Position numbers and translations under genes: made by a program. 36,033 nucleotides of DNA, from the NCBI GenBank assembly GCA_002338515.1, contig DDIL01000108.1, positions 18,190-54,222 of the forward strand, written 5' to 3'. Positions 16,693-24,827 of the stretch are shown here, piece after piece. The first letter of the stretch is position 1. Every line of letters starts with the position of its first letter. The stretch is from Glaciecola sp. UBA1851. Its GTDB lineage: Bacteria; Pseudomonadota; Gammaproteobacteria; Enterobacterales; Alteromonadaceae. A model generated the notes under the pieces. It did not search any database. It saw nothing but the letters and a program-made list of their open reading frames with translations, and was not told the origin of the DNA.

Positions 16693-18282
16693 ATGACAAT
16701 TTCTAAAAAATTAATCTTTAGCATGGTAGCCCTTACATCTATCGTGCTAATAGCTACCCTAAGTTTAGCTCGTTGGAGTTTTGAACAAGGCTTTGCCGAC
16801 TTTATTAACGGACTAGAACGAGAGCGTTTAGGGCGTATAGCTGAGCAAGCTATTGTTCAATACGAACTTGCTGGCAACAGTTGGCAAGGGATCGAAAAAC
16901 AAACCAGCTTACTTGCCCGTTCAACAAATAGACTATCTCCCAGAGGCCCACGCAGAGCCCCACCACCTCGCCCAAAATTTACGCAAACCCCACCAAGCTC
17001 ATTAGAGCAAAGAGGCAACGTCCAACAAGGCTCGGATGTAAAAGCGCCTTTACCTTTGACGCATTTAATTAGTTTAGAAGGGGATGTATTGCTAAGTTCA
17101 ACTTCGGCAACATTGACTGATAGAGGTCGCTTAGTCCATGAACCTTCAGATAGACCGAGACGACCGCAACCAAAAAGACAAACGAATCCCAACATTCAAA
17201 TTAGTGAACATAAAGACACCTTATTGAAGAATTCCAATAGTAATTCAGAACAAATAAACAAGGGCATTGAAATAGAAATCCCCATTGTATTTGAAGGCGA
17301 TACCATCGCACTATTGCGCAGTTACACACCGGCTCCACTTAGTAATAGTTTAGCTAGCAAATTTGAACAGCAGCAATTAAATGCGTCTTATATAATAGGG
17401 CTGGTATCACTAGCTTTTGCGGCAGCAGTTGCATTTTTTATTGCCACCATGTTTGTAAAACCAATAAAGTTATTAAGTGCAGGTGTATCGCAACTCACCG
17501 AAGGAAAGTATCACTTGAAGTTGCCGACTACAGGCAAGGATGAACTTGCGCAATTGATGCGAGATACAGAATCTTTAGCAAATACACTTAACCAAGCCAG
17601 GAGTCAGAAAAACAGATGGTTTGCAGATATTTCGCACGAACTAAGAACTCCCTTAACGATTTTAGTTGGCGAAATTGAAGCAATCCGAGCGGGAATTCGC
17701 AAGTTTGATACCAAACAGCTAAATTCAATTGAACAAGAAGTCAGTTTGCTACATCGTCTTGTTGATGATTTATACCAATTATCACTTTCAGATGTAGGCG
17801 CACTTAAATATGAATTTAAGCTAACCAATATAACAGAAATGGTGAGTTCATCTGTTGCTTCTTTTCGCGAAAGTTTGGCTGAAAAACAAATAGAATTAAA
17901 AACGAACATCTTGCCTAATATTCACCACCTTATTGATCCGCAAAGGTTTGAACAATTACTTAATAATTTACTCAGCAATTCTCTGAAATATACAGACGCT
18001 GGTGGCCAACTACACCTTACACTTGAGCAACATAAAACAGCGATTAATTTGAGCATTGAAGACTCTTACCCTAGTGTTCCAAAGGAAGAATGTGATGAGC
18101 TTTTTAAAACCTTATACCAACGAAACACATCTAGAAACAGAAGCAATTCAGGAGCAGGTTTAGGTTTGGCAATATGCAAAAATATAGCAGAAAGTCATCA
18201 TGCATCAATCTCTGCCTCACCCAGCGAATTAGGTGGCTTAAAAGTATTGGTTAGTCTTAAGAAGGAAAACGTAACAAAATGA
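16693..18282 (+). CDS. BaeS-like sensor histidine kinase
   Basis: This is a membrane sensor kinase of 529 residues from the ATG at 16693, which starts directly on the first membrane helix. An in-frame TTG at 16645 also follows an AAAAAGG. TM1 is about 7-26, with a periplasmic domain of about 27-231 and TM2 about 233-253. HAMP, a HisKA domain with DISHELRTP (His315) and an ATPase domain with an N-box (NNLLSNSLKY) and SGAGLGLAI follow. The G1 box reads EDSYPSVP rather than DxGxG, a variation also found in BaeS. The periplasmic part is unusual in holding two Pro/Arg-rich stretches (about 82-103 and 153-164). The gene overlaps the response-regulator gene by ATGA. The signal sensed is unknown. Envelope stress or metal is plausible from the BaeS resemblance and the neighbours. 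Confidence 0.9.
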   Translation: MTISKKLIFSMVALTSIVLIATLSLARWSFEQGFADFINGLERERLGRIAEQAIVQYELAGNSWQGIEKQTSLLARSTNRLSPRGPRRAPPPRPKFTQTPPSSLEQRGNVQQGSDVKAPLPLTHLISLEGDVLLSSTSATLTDRGRLVHEPSDRPRRPQPKRQTNPNIQISEHKDTLLKNSNSNSEQINKGIEIEIPIVFEGDTIALLRSYTPAPLSNSLASKFEQQQLNASYIIGLVSLAFAAAVAFFIATMFVKPIKLLSAGVSQLTEGKYHLKLPTTGKDELAQLMRDTESLANTLNQARSQKNRWFADISHELRTPLTILVGEIEAIRAGIRKFDTKQLNSIEQEVSLLHRLVDDLYQLSLSDVGALKYEFKLTNITEMVSSSVASFRESLAEKQIELKTNILPNIHHLIDPQRFEQLLNNLLSNSLKYTDAGGQLHLTLEQHKTAINLSIEDSYPSVPKEECDELFKTLYQRNTSRNRSNSGAGLGLAICKNIAESHHASISASPSELGGLKVLVSLKKENVTK

Positions 18283-18971
18283 CAAATGCCAAAATATTGA
18301 TTATTGAAGATGAGCCTAAAATTGCAGAATTGATCTCTGATTTTTTAGAGTTAGACGGGTACCAAACGAAAATTGTGTATGACGGAGCGTTAGCAATAGA
18401 TACGATTAAAGAATACCAACCGCAATGCGTTATTTTAGATTTAATGCTACCTAACAAAGATGGCTTGAGCATATGCAAAGAAACACGTACTTTTAGTCAT
18501 GTACCTATTATTATGGTAACCGCACGCATTGACGAAATTGACCGTCTAAAAGGCTTAAAAAGCGGAGCCGACGACTACGTTTGTAAACCCTTTTCACCCA
18601 AAGAGGTAGTTGCTAGAGTAGAAGCTATATTGCGACGAATTGGCTCTGGAGCGGGCAAGCAAGAACAATCGCAGCAAGTATTCACTTATAAAGACATTAA
18701 CTTAAATTTAGATGCATTTTCATGCCATGCTAAAGAAAATTTAGTCGAGCTCACTCGAGTTGAATTCAAATTATTGCTGGCATTGGTAAAAAGCCCAGGC
18801 ATGGTGCTATCAAGGGATCAACTTATGACGCATTGCTATAGTGATGGTCGTATTGTGAGCGATCGCACAATTGATAGCCACATGAAAAATCTTAAACATA
18901 AACTCAGTATTGCGCTTCCCGAACAGCAAATTGTGCAAGCGGTTTATGGCGTAGGTTACAAAGTCCTATAA
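18279..18971 (+). CDS. BaeR-like OmpR-family response regulator
   Basis: This 230-residue response regulator has a receiver domain (about 5-120) with IIEDEP, phospho-acceptor Asp54 in ILDLMLP, MVTARI and VCKPFSP. It is close in wording to E. coli BaeR (FSHVPIIMVTARIDEIDRLKGL, SGADDYVCKPFSPKEVVARV). A winged-helix trans-reg_C domain ends the protein (about 130-228), with VSDRTIDSHMKNLKHKL as recognition helix and YGVGYKVL at the end. It is translated from an ATG that overlaps the kinase stop. Its probable targets are the divergent 88-residue gene and the YHYH gene downstream, which share an upstream motif. Confidence 0.93.
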   Translation: MTNAKILIIEDEPKIAELISDFLELDGYQTKIVYDGALAIDTIKEYQPQCVILDLMLPNKDGLSICKETRTFSHVPIIMVTARIDEIDRLKGLKSGADDYVCKPFSPKEVVARVEAILRRIGSGAGKQEQSQQVFTYKDINLNLDAFSCHAKENLVELTRVEFKLLLALVKSPGMVLSRDQLMTHCYSDGRIVSDRTIDSHMKNLKHKLSIALPEQQIVQAVYGVGYKVL

Positions 18972-18976
18972 AAATC

Positions 18977-18997
18977 TGCACTTTTTCTTCAACTTTA
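18977..18997 (+). promoter_or_regulatory. Candidate response-regulator site B (shared 21-bp motif)
   Basis: This site matches 17 of 21 positions with the motif at 16601-16621 and is oriented toward the YHYH gene, ending 68 bp before its ATG. It starts 6 bp after the response-regulator stop codon. A partial second copy (CTGCAAATTTA) begins 33 bp after the start of this site. Confidence 0.5.
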
Positions 18998-19065
18998 TTC
19001 GACAGTAACTGCAAATTTACTTGATATTTTCTGTTTAAAGTCACAAATAAACAGAAGAAGCTATT

Positions 19066-20100
19066 ATGCAAATTAAGCAAACATTACCCCAACTCTCCAA
19101 CCCGCACATGAAGCACTTAAGATTAACTTATGCTTTTTTAGCCATCATGCTTATCAGTGCCTGCTCGGGTAGTACTACAGAATCAGAAGAAACTGAACCA
19201 GCTGCGACTGATCCCGATCCATCAACACCCACTGTTACACAACCAGAGTTTGACCCATTTGCATTTGCTAGCAGCGCGTTGACCGAAACCGTGGTAACAA
19301 CCTCATGTACATTGAGCGATGGCTCGGCTAGTACCTGTTATGAAATAACGATTGCTGGCACACCTGCAACTCATGAAATAGGCGCTTTTTGTCCACGCGA
19401 TATATACGCAAGTGCAGATGAAGTCGGTATTTGGTTTGACGGTAACGGCGAGGTATATGATGTTGACGGCGAGTTTATACAAAATTTAGCTGTTATTTAC
19501 AATGATTCAAATTGGCAATTGTTTGACCCAGTAACCGGTATTGTGAACATAACCGACTCGCAAATAAAATGTGAAGGGGCGGCAAGGCCCGATGTGTCAG
19601 AAGAATTACAAAACCACTGTGTTGAATGCTCAATTGATTACTATAACGGCGGTGTTACTGCCACTTATATCATTCCAGTGCAACCACAATTAGCTAGCTC
19701 ACCCTCTAATTTAGGTAGAAATGACGTTGGCGTGAGTTTAAGTGGCGTTGCCATTGCGCCGCCAGCACCAGTTGATGCCATTTTAGGCGCCTACACTATT
19801 GCCGCCTTCGACGACTGTGCAGGCCATGTTAATCCAGTAGCAGGCTATCATTATCATGGTTCAGCAGGCTGCAGCGAGATTGTGTCTGAAAACGACGGGC
19901 ATGGCGCAAGAATGGGCTTTGCCCTTGATGGCTTTGGTATTTACGCGATGTTAGATTCACAAGGTGCAGAATCAGCTGATCTTGACACTTGCCGAGGCCA
20001 TAGTGATGAAGTAAGAGGTTATCACTATCATGCTGCCAGCGTTGCCGAAAACATGTTTATTGGCTGTTTTTCTGGCCTAACTGTAATGCTGTTCGATTAA
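19066..20100 (+). CDS. YHYH-domain lipoprotein with duplicated Cys/His motif
   Basis: This 344-residue protein has a lipoprotein signal ending LISAC (Cys33), an acidic Ser/Thr/Pro linker (about 35-60) and a cysteine-rich ectodomain. The pattern C-x-GH-x5-GYHYH occurs twice: Cys251 to His264 and Cys309 to His322. The repeated histidines and cysteines suggest metal binding. YHYH-domain proteins (PF14240) have no firmly established function. The ATG at 19066 has GAAGAAG upstream. ATG 19108 would give a shorter signal peptide but has no Shine-Dalgarno. The gene follows the kinase/regulator pair on the same strand, with the shared motif in the gap. The last codons and stop lie inside a 53-bp tandem repeat. 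Confidence 0.85.
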   Translation: MQIKQTLPQLSNPHMKHLRLTYAFLAIMLISACSGSTTESEETEPAATDPDPSTPTVTQPEFDPFAFASSALTETVVTTSCTLSDGSASTCYEITIAGTPATHEIGAFCPRDIYASADEVGIWFDGNGEVYDVDGEFIQNLAVIYNDSNWQLFDPVTGIVNITDSQIKCEGAARPDVSEELQNHCVECSIDYYNGGVTATYIIPVQPQLASSPSNLGRNDVGVSLSGVAIAPPAPVDAILGAYTIAAFDDCAGHVNPVAGYHYHGSAGCSEIVSENDGHGARMGFALDGFGIYAMLDSQGAESADLDTCRGHSDEVRGYHYHAASVAENMFIGCFSGLTVMLFD

Positions 20101-20188
20101 GCAACAAAGCCAATGCCAGTCATTATCGCGAACGCGTAATGCTGTTCAGTTAAGCAACAAACCCAATGCCAGTCATTATCGCGAAAGC
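20083..20188. repeat. 53-bp tandem direct repeat covering the YHYH stop codon
   Basis: Two adjacent 53-bp copies (20083-20135 and 20136-20188) differ at four positions. The first copy contains the last codons and stop of the YHYH gene, and the second would encode VMLFS and a stop. This looks like a recent local duplication or part of a repetitive element. Confidence 0.85.
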
Positions 20189-20275
20189 GGTAATCTCCCA
20201 AATCGAGAGCGAAAGCCAGGGTGTTAATCAACTTCACTACGCTTTTTGGGAGATACTCGCTTACGCGGGCATGAC
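20172..20275. repeat. REP/MITE-like imperfect inverted repeat
   Basis: Arms 20172-20200 and 20247-20275 pair at 22 of 29 positions around a 46-bp centre. The arms begin GTCAT and end ATGAC and carry TCTCCCA/TGGGAGA and CGCG blocks, a form common in dispersed palindromic elements. The left arm overlaps the second copy of the 53-bp tandem repeat. Confidence 0.6.
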
Positions 20276-20330
20276 GAGAGTGTTAACCGAAAAACATTAG
20301 GCCTAACTGCTAATTAAAGAAGGAACAATA

Positions 20331-20582
20331 ATGAAATCTATTCACCCATTCACGTTAAAAAAATCACTCGTTTTTATTGCGTTAATCGCATTCCCTTTAC
20401 TATCGACTGCGCACGACGGTCATCATACTAAACCTGCTTGGGACGCTTGCAAAGAAAAAGTGAAACATGATACTTGCAGTTATATTATGCAAGAAAATAA
20501 ACTGTATGCTGGCACTTGCCTAGTGATTTCTGATGACCTTATGTGTATTAGAAATCAGCCTATTAAAAGCATTAATAAGTAA
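20331..20582 (+). CDS. Small exported four-cysteine protein, paralogue of the 88-residue protein
   Basis: This 83-residue protein has a signal peptide (cleavage near STA-HD, residue 27), then a His-rich mature start (HDGHH) and cysteines at 40, 49, 63 and 72. Cys40 and Cys63 align without gaps with Cys49 and Cys72 of the protein at 16271-16537. Cys49 and Cys72 here replace a valine and an alanine there. Two disulfides or a metal site are possible. AAGGA stands ahead of the ATG. It is separated from the YHYH gene by the repeat elements, so it may have its own promoter or depend on readthrough. No described family is recognised. Confidence 0.75.
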   Translation: MKSIHPFTLKKSLVFIALIAFPLLSTAHDGHHTKPAWDACKEKVKHDTCSYIMQENKLYAGTCLVISDDLMCIRNQPIKSINK

Positions 20583-20657
20583 ACTTGAAATAAATAAGCC
20601 CGTTTATATTGTTAGCCTTAATTTTCTGAATAACCTTCAATCATCAGTTCGCTGGAT

Positions 20658-21374
20658 TTAAGGTTTATTTTTGATTTTAAGGCGCAAACGCAGTCTGCAG
20701 ATTTTTAAAACAGGCAACACGAGCGCAAATGTGATATAGAAAAAGCTAGCAACCTTTGTCCAAAAAACGCCCGTTGTAAGCAAAGCGATAGAAACAGAGC
20801 CCAAAGGAATCAGTGCGTTTGTGAGCCATAATAATGTAACTGTCTTGGTATCAAATTTTTCATATGCAGAAAGGCCTATATTTTCTGCTTGTCGAAACGC
20901 ATGCCAATTAAGTGCAGCAATAATGCCAGAAAGCAAGCTGAAAGCGAGTCCGAAGATAACTAGTAAGCCGCTAAAATCATCAACAGAATTAAGTGCAAAT
21001 ACATCACGAGAGTCAAAACCTGGAATAAAATTGAATGCACCTGCATAAACAGCTTTTAGTGGATATACAAATACCAACACAACAAGAATAAGTAGCAGTG
21101 ATAAAACAGTAGACGGGCCATCATCTAAACCAAATCGTCTACTCCAAATATGATGTGCGTACCAGAAAAAAACAATATTTGAGAAGCATAGCGTAAATGT
21201 AGGCACTTGCTTTAATGCCATTAAAAAGTCCTGATAGTTATTAGGAATATTATCTCCCCCTCCTATCACTAGTAGTGTAACTGCAAAAGCGAATGCAGCA
21301 TCTACAAAGGTTTCAAGACGGGTCATTTCTGTCCCGCGAATGTTAAAACCGTCTTTGGTCCGCTGGATGTTCAC
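20658..21374 (-). CDS. TMEM175-family (DUF1211) potassium-channel-like membrane protein
   Basis: This membrane protein of 238 residues carries the TMEM175 signature in its first helix, RLETFVDAAFAFAVTLLV. The aligned helix-1 sequence forms the pore in bacterial TMEM175 channels. Five or six hydrophobic segments are visible, including FTLCFSNIVFFWYAHHIW and VLSLLLILVVLVFVYP, and the tail is basic (RLRLRLKIKNKP). It starts with GTG at 21374 (AAGGA ten bases upstream). An ATG at 21326, just before the signature helix, is an alternative. Family members conduct K+ as multimers. It stands alone between convergent and same-strand neighbours, and no link to the polysaccharide genes is evident. Confidence 0.85.
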   Translation of the reverse strand: MNIQRTKDGFNIRGTEMTRLETFVDAAFAFAVTLLVIGGGDNIPNNYQDFLMALKQVPTFTLCFSNIVFFWYAHHIWSRRFGLDDGPSTVLSLLLILVVLVFVYPLKAVYAGAFNFIPGFDSRDVFALNSVDDFSGLLVIFGLAFSLLSGIIAALNWHAFRQAENIGLSAYEKFDTKTVTLLWLTNALIPLGSVSIALLTTGVFWTKVASFFYITFALVLPVLKICRLRLRLKIKNKP

Positions 21375-21626
21375 TAAAACATTATCCTTATATATTTTTT
21401 GCTGACACTCTTAAAGTGTAAGCTCAATAGATACTATTACAAGTAATACTATTGTTGCTTCAATCCATTAACCATCTTTCTTACATGCAAATTAAAGAAC
21501 TCGGTCAATATCTTTTACTATATAAATAGTTAATTAGTGCCTTATTATTTTAAAAGGTGACAAACTATTTTGACTTCCCTTCATAATGGATAGTTAAACG
21601 AATATTATTAGTACCCTTAAACAAAA
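21375..21626. other. Intergenic stretch upstream of the channel gene
   Basis: This AT-rich stretch has no supported gene. It presumably holds the promoter of the TMEM175-family gene and separates it from the terminator of the receptor gene. Nothing else was recognised. Confidence 0.5.
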
Positions 21627-21658
21627 AAGCCCTGCTATGCGAGTGTATAGCAGGGCTT
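21627..21658 (-). terminator. Rho-independent terminator of the TonB-dependent receptor gene
   Basis: A perfect 12-bp stem (21627-21638 with 21647-21658) with an 8-base loop is followed, on the minus strand, by a run of six T. It lies 20 bp after the receptor stop codon. Confidence 0.9.
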
Positions 21659-21678
21659 ATTATTAAAGCGTTAAGTGC

Positions 21679-24600
21679 CTAGAAGAATCTTAAAGACACT
21701 GTCGCTTGTATACGGCGAGGATTTTCGAAACTACGATACTCACCTAAATCATCTGCATTATAACGAGGCTGTGGATTGTAGCCTGTTTGCTTATCAAACA
21801 CGTTAAATACATCTAAACGAAGCTGTAAACTATAATCGTCAGCAAAATCAAAGTTCTGAGTATAGTTTAAGTCTAACTGCCAATGACTTGGTGTTCTACG
21901 GCTACCGCGCGGCTCTAAGTAGAAAGTGCTTGGCCATTGATGCGCCCAAGTATGACCAGACTGCCAGTAGGTGAAGTACCCTAATGATGCATTCCATGGC
22001 AGCTCATACGCACCAAAGCTTTTCACTTGCCAAGTACGATCCGCTCGCATTTTTCCATCAGTGAAGCTACCCCATAACTGCCCATACCAACTATCAGCAA
22101 TATTAGATGAACCAATAAAGGTACCTTGGTCGTTATTGAATCGAGTGGTGCCATCTTGGTCAAAGTTACCATAATAATGGCTCCAAACAACCGAAGTTGT
22201 AGAGAAGAATTTATCTGATGTGTAGTCAACTTCTAAGCTAGCTTCAAGATACTTGGTATAGGCGCCATCTAATTCAGCAATAACATAAGTACCCTCGCCA
22301 ATTAAGTTGTTAACTGGTATATAAAGCTCTTTTGGATCAGGAGAGTCAAATTGCCCTGCATTTGCCGCAGCTACAATATCTGGATAAAGTTCAGCTAGCC
22401 CTGCCACACGACTTTGATAACTTTCTGCATCATAAGCAATGCGCGCATTGTTATTAGTATCTTCCCAGTAATTCCACGTTCTACGATATCGAACGTGATT
22501 ACGAATATTCCAATTAGCGCCGTACTCCATTTGATGGCCAACAATAATTTCTTGCATCGTTCTTGGCTGTAAACCATCAGCAAACAATTTACCTGTAGAA
22601 GATACATTAGTTTGTGAATCAATAAAGTTTCCAGCTTCATCAAAATAAACAAAAGTAGTACTACCGCCGGTATTACGATCCCAAGACGCTGCGCGGGCTA
22701 ATGAACTAACAGCAGGATTGTATCGTGCAAAACTAACAAAACCAGATGCATCGTTACTATATTCCCATGTTGCAGTTAATCGTGGCTGGAACGTCTCACT
22801 GAAGTCTACTTTCTTCATCACATAAGGTGTACCGCGAGATTCTTCGTAACCTGAAGTAGTATTAGCTGGGCGCAAGCCTGAACCAATAAGCTCGTCTTGA
22901 CTAACCAAGAAACCTACATCAAAAATAAAGTCGTCCCAATAAATTGTATCGTTAACGGCAATAGTTTTTGATTTAGTTGATGAAACAAGTGGACCAGTTA
23001 AACCACCAGCATCAAAGCCTCGAGTTTGCACCGTCGCTCTATAAACAGTACCTACAGGAGTTGGGTCGCCAATAGGCGCAACAATTTCACCTTCATCTTG
23101 GTCTATGCCACCCCAATAAGCGATGCTTCCCCAACCATTAGATACTCGAAACAGTTCTTCAGAACCTTCTTCTTCTTGGTAGCCAATGTGAAGTTCGTGT
23201 GTTGTGTTACCAAATTCAATAATATGATCGAGTGACATTTCAAAGGTACTACCCAAATATCTGTTGTCATTCAAAGTAGAACCAGCTCCAACACCACCTA
23301 AGGCTTCACCGGCAATACCAAATGCTGAGATAAGCGGTGCTGCACCTGCATTATAAGCATCAAGAAGTGCTTGTTGAGTCGCATCAGCTGCTACGCGGTC
23401 ATCAAGAGACGGTACAGAAAAGAAACCTTGAGAGGCTAAATCGTTAATATTTAACGAACCACCAGACTGCCCTCGAAAGCCGAGGTCTGTTATAGGGAAA
23501 GTACCCGCTGACTGAGTGGTGTCTGCATAAGAAATATTAAAGGTTGTATCATCGTTGATGATCCACGACCCATCGAATACTAATACTTCAAATTCATCAA
23601 CCCCATCCACTGCTGTAGAAGCAGGGTTGTTTTCAGAAATGTCTTGGTTACTGGAGGTCACTTCGGAAGTACGGTAACTGGCGTTGATTAAAATGTCTTC
23701 AGTAGGGGTCCATGTAAACTTACCAAAGTATTCTTCTCGCTCTTCCGTAATATCAGGTAAAGGACCACGCGCATTAGTACCGCTTTCCTGTGAATCGTCT
23801 CGTAAATAGACTGACCCGTAAAAAAATAGTTGATCATCAATAATTGGACCGCCTATCCCTGCCGTAAGAAACCCTATATCATCTTCTGTACTTAGGCCAC
23901 CTTTCTCTTCAGCTTGCCATGAACCTTTTTGCAAACGATAAGTGATGTCACCCGTCCATTCATCGGTACCAGATTTACTTTCAGTATTAAGCGTAACGCC
24001 AGCATTTCGGTTAAAGCCAACTGCTCTTGCGCCACCACGCTCTACAGATACATGAGCCACATCGTGCGTGGATGGCGATGAAGCTAAAATACCAAATAAT
24101 GGAACAGATAAATTCGCCCCATCAAATTTGTAACCGTTGTCTTGACCACTTGCACCAGCACTTGGACCACGCACACTATCAGACGTAACCTGAACACCTG
24201 GCATTAAACGTATCAACTGACTGTACTCTACAAATAAAGGCAACTGAGCCAAGGTTTCAGAATTTAACGAATTACCTAATGCAGCATTAGTTGAGGTAGT
24301 TAACGAATCACCATAAACGACGATTTTTTCAACATCAGCAGAATCTATTTGAATATCAAGAGGCGTTTTTTGCTCAAGAAATACAGGAACAGTAACGGTT
24401 CTTATTTCACCATTCGGCGAAGTAAAAGTGACGTCATAGTTTCCTGGTGGAAGCAGTTGTAATCTATAATTACCGTTACCTTTAGATGTTGCCGTTCGAG
24501 CTTTTGGTAGTACATTACTTTTCGCTTCTATTGACACATTTTCAAGCGGCATGCCATTCGGCCCAGTAACCTTACCAATTATTTCACCCACTTGCTGTGC

Positions 24601-24708
24601 AGATGCATTTGAGGCAAATAATAAGGCTGCAAATAATAGAAGTGTATACGAGCAACACTTCATTATCCGCTCTCGGAATGTATATTTTATATTAAGGTTA
24701 GATTTCAT
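21679..24708 (-). CDS. TonB-dependent receptor, Oar-like, with carboxypeptidase-regulatory-like N-terminal domain
   Basis: This outer-membrane transporter of 1009 residues has a signal peptide (cleavage near ASA-QQ, residue 38) and a carboxypeptidase-regulatory-like domain (about 40-115, GKVTGPNGMPLENVSIEA and GNYRLQLLPPGNYDV). The plug (about 128-245) starts near EKIVVYGDSL, and a long beta-barrel ends in the aromatic C-terminus SLRFF needed for Bam insertion. Such receptors take up large ligands, including oligosaccharides, with TonB energy. The ATG at 24708 overlaps the stop of a 40-codon upstream frame by ATGA, which favours this start. ATG 24663 would leave a shorter signal peptide. Its proximity to ulvan-type enzymes suggests import of ulvan fragments, but the two-component/YHYH block lies between. 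Substrate unproven. Confidence 0.92.
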   Translation of the reverse strand: MKSNLNIKYTFRERIMKCCSYTLLLFAALLFASNASAQQVGEIIGKVTGPNGMPLENVSIEAKSNVLPKARTATSKGNGNYRLQLLPPGNYDVTFTSPNGEIRTVTVPVFLEQKTPLDIQIDSADVEKIVVYGDSLTTSTNAALGNSLNSETLAQLPLFVEYSQLIRLMPGVQVTSDSVRGPSAGASGQDNGYKFDGANLSVPLFGILASSPSTHDVAHVSVERGGARAVGFNRNAGVTLNTESKSGTDEWTGDITYRLQKGSWQAEEKGGLSTEDDIGFLTAGIGGPIIDDQLFFYGSVYLRDDSQESGTNARGPLPDITEEREEYFGKFTWTPTEDILINASYRTSEVTSSNQDISENNPASTAVDGVDEFEVLVFDGSWIINDDTTFNISYADTTQSAGTFPITDLGFRGQSGGSLNINDLASQGFFSVPSLDDRVAADATQQALLDAYNAGAAPLISAFGIAGEALGGVGAGSTLNDNRYLGSTFEMSLDHIIEFGNTTHELHIGYQEEEGSEELFRVSNGWGSIAYWGGIDQDEGEIVAPIGDPTPVGTVYRATVQTRGFDAGGLTGPLVSSTKSKTIAVNDTIYWDDFIFDVGFLVSQDELIGSGLRPANTTSGYEESRGTPYVMKKVDFSETFQPRLTATWEYSNDASGFVSFARYNPAVSSLARAASWDRNTGGSTTFVYFDEAGNFIDSQTNVSSTGKLFADGLQPRTMQEIIVGHQMEYGANWNIRNHVRYRRTWNYWEDTNNNARIAYDAESYQSRVAGLAELYPDIVAAANAGQFDSPDPKELYIPVNNLIGEGTYVIAELDGAYTKYLEASLEVDYTSDKFFSTTSVVWSHYYGNFDQDGTTRFNNDQGTFIGSSNIADSWYGQLWGSFTDGKMRADRTWQVKSFGAYELPWNASLGYFTYWQSGHTWAHQWPSTFYLEPRGSRRTPSHWQLDLNYTQNFDFADDYSLQLRLDVFNVFDKQTGYNPQPRYNADDLGEYRSFENPRRIQATVSLRFF

Positions 24709-24827
24709 CGTAATACCCCACTGATTAAGCTTACATTTGAGGTGTGCGAACTAGTTAAAAGCTCATTACTATGTTTCAAAGAGGCAACAAAGACAAATAA
24801 CGACTTTATCAAGACGTGTTTTAACAT
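24705..24827 (-). CDS. Candidate 40-residue leader peptide coupled to the TonB-dependent receptor
   Basis: This short frame starts with ATG at 24827 and has a good Shine-Dalgarno (AAAGGAA, seven bases upstream). It ends with a TGA that overlaps the receptor ATG as ATGA. The peptide begins MLKHVLIKSLFVFVASL, a positively charged start followed by a hydrophobic segment, and has a Ser/Thr-rich tail. The strong ribosome site and the stop/start overlap suggest translational coupling or leader control of the receptor gene. No homology is recognised, and it could be a chance frame. Confidence 0.45.
   Translation of the reverse strand: MLKHVLIKSLFVFVASLKHSNELLTSSHTSNVSLISGVLR

Noticed and set aside
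16857..17195. 112-codon minus-strand frame inside the kinase gene
   Set aside because: It is antisense to the Pro/Arg-rich sensor region, whose composition keeps the opposite frame open. No start signal or homology is visible.
20083..20275. CRISPR array
   Set aside because: There are only two adjacent copies of 53 bp with no spacers between them. It is a tandem duplication, not a CRISPR.
21971..23235. Several 60-85 codon frames inside the TonB receptor gene, both strands
   Set aside because: They are shadow frames of a well-supported 1009-residue gene, without ribosome sites or recognisable domains.
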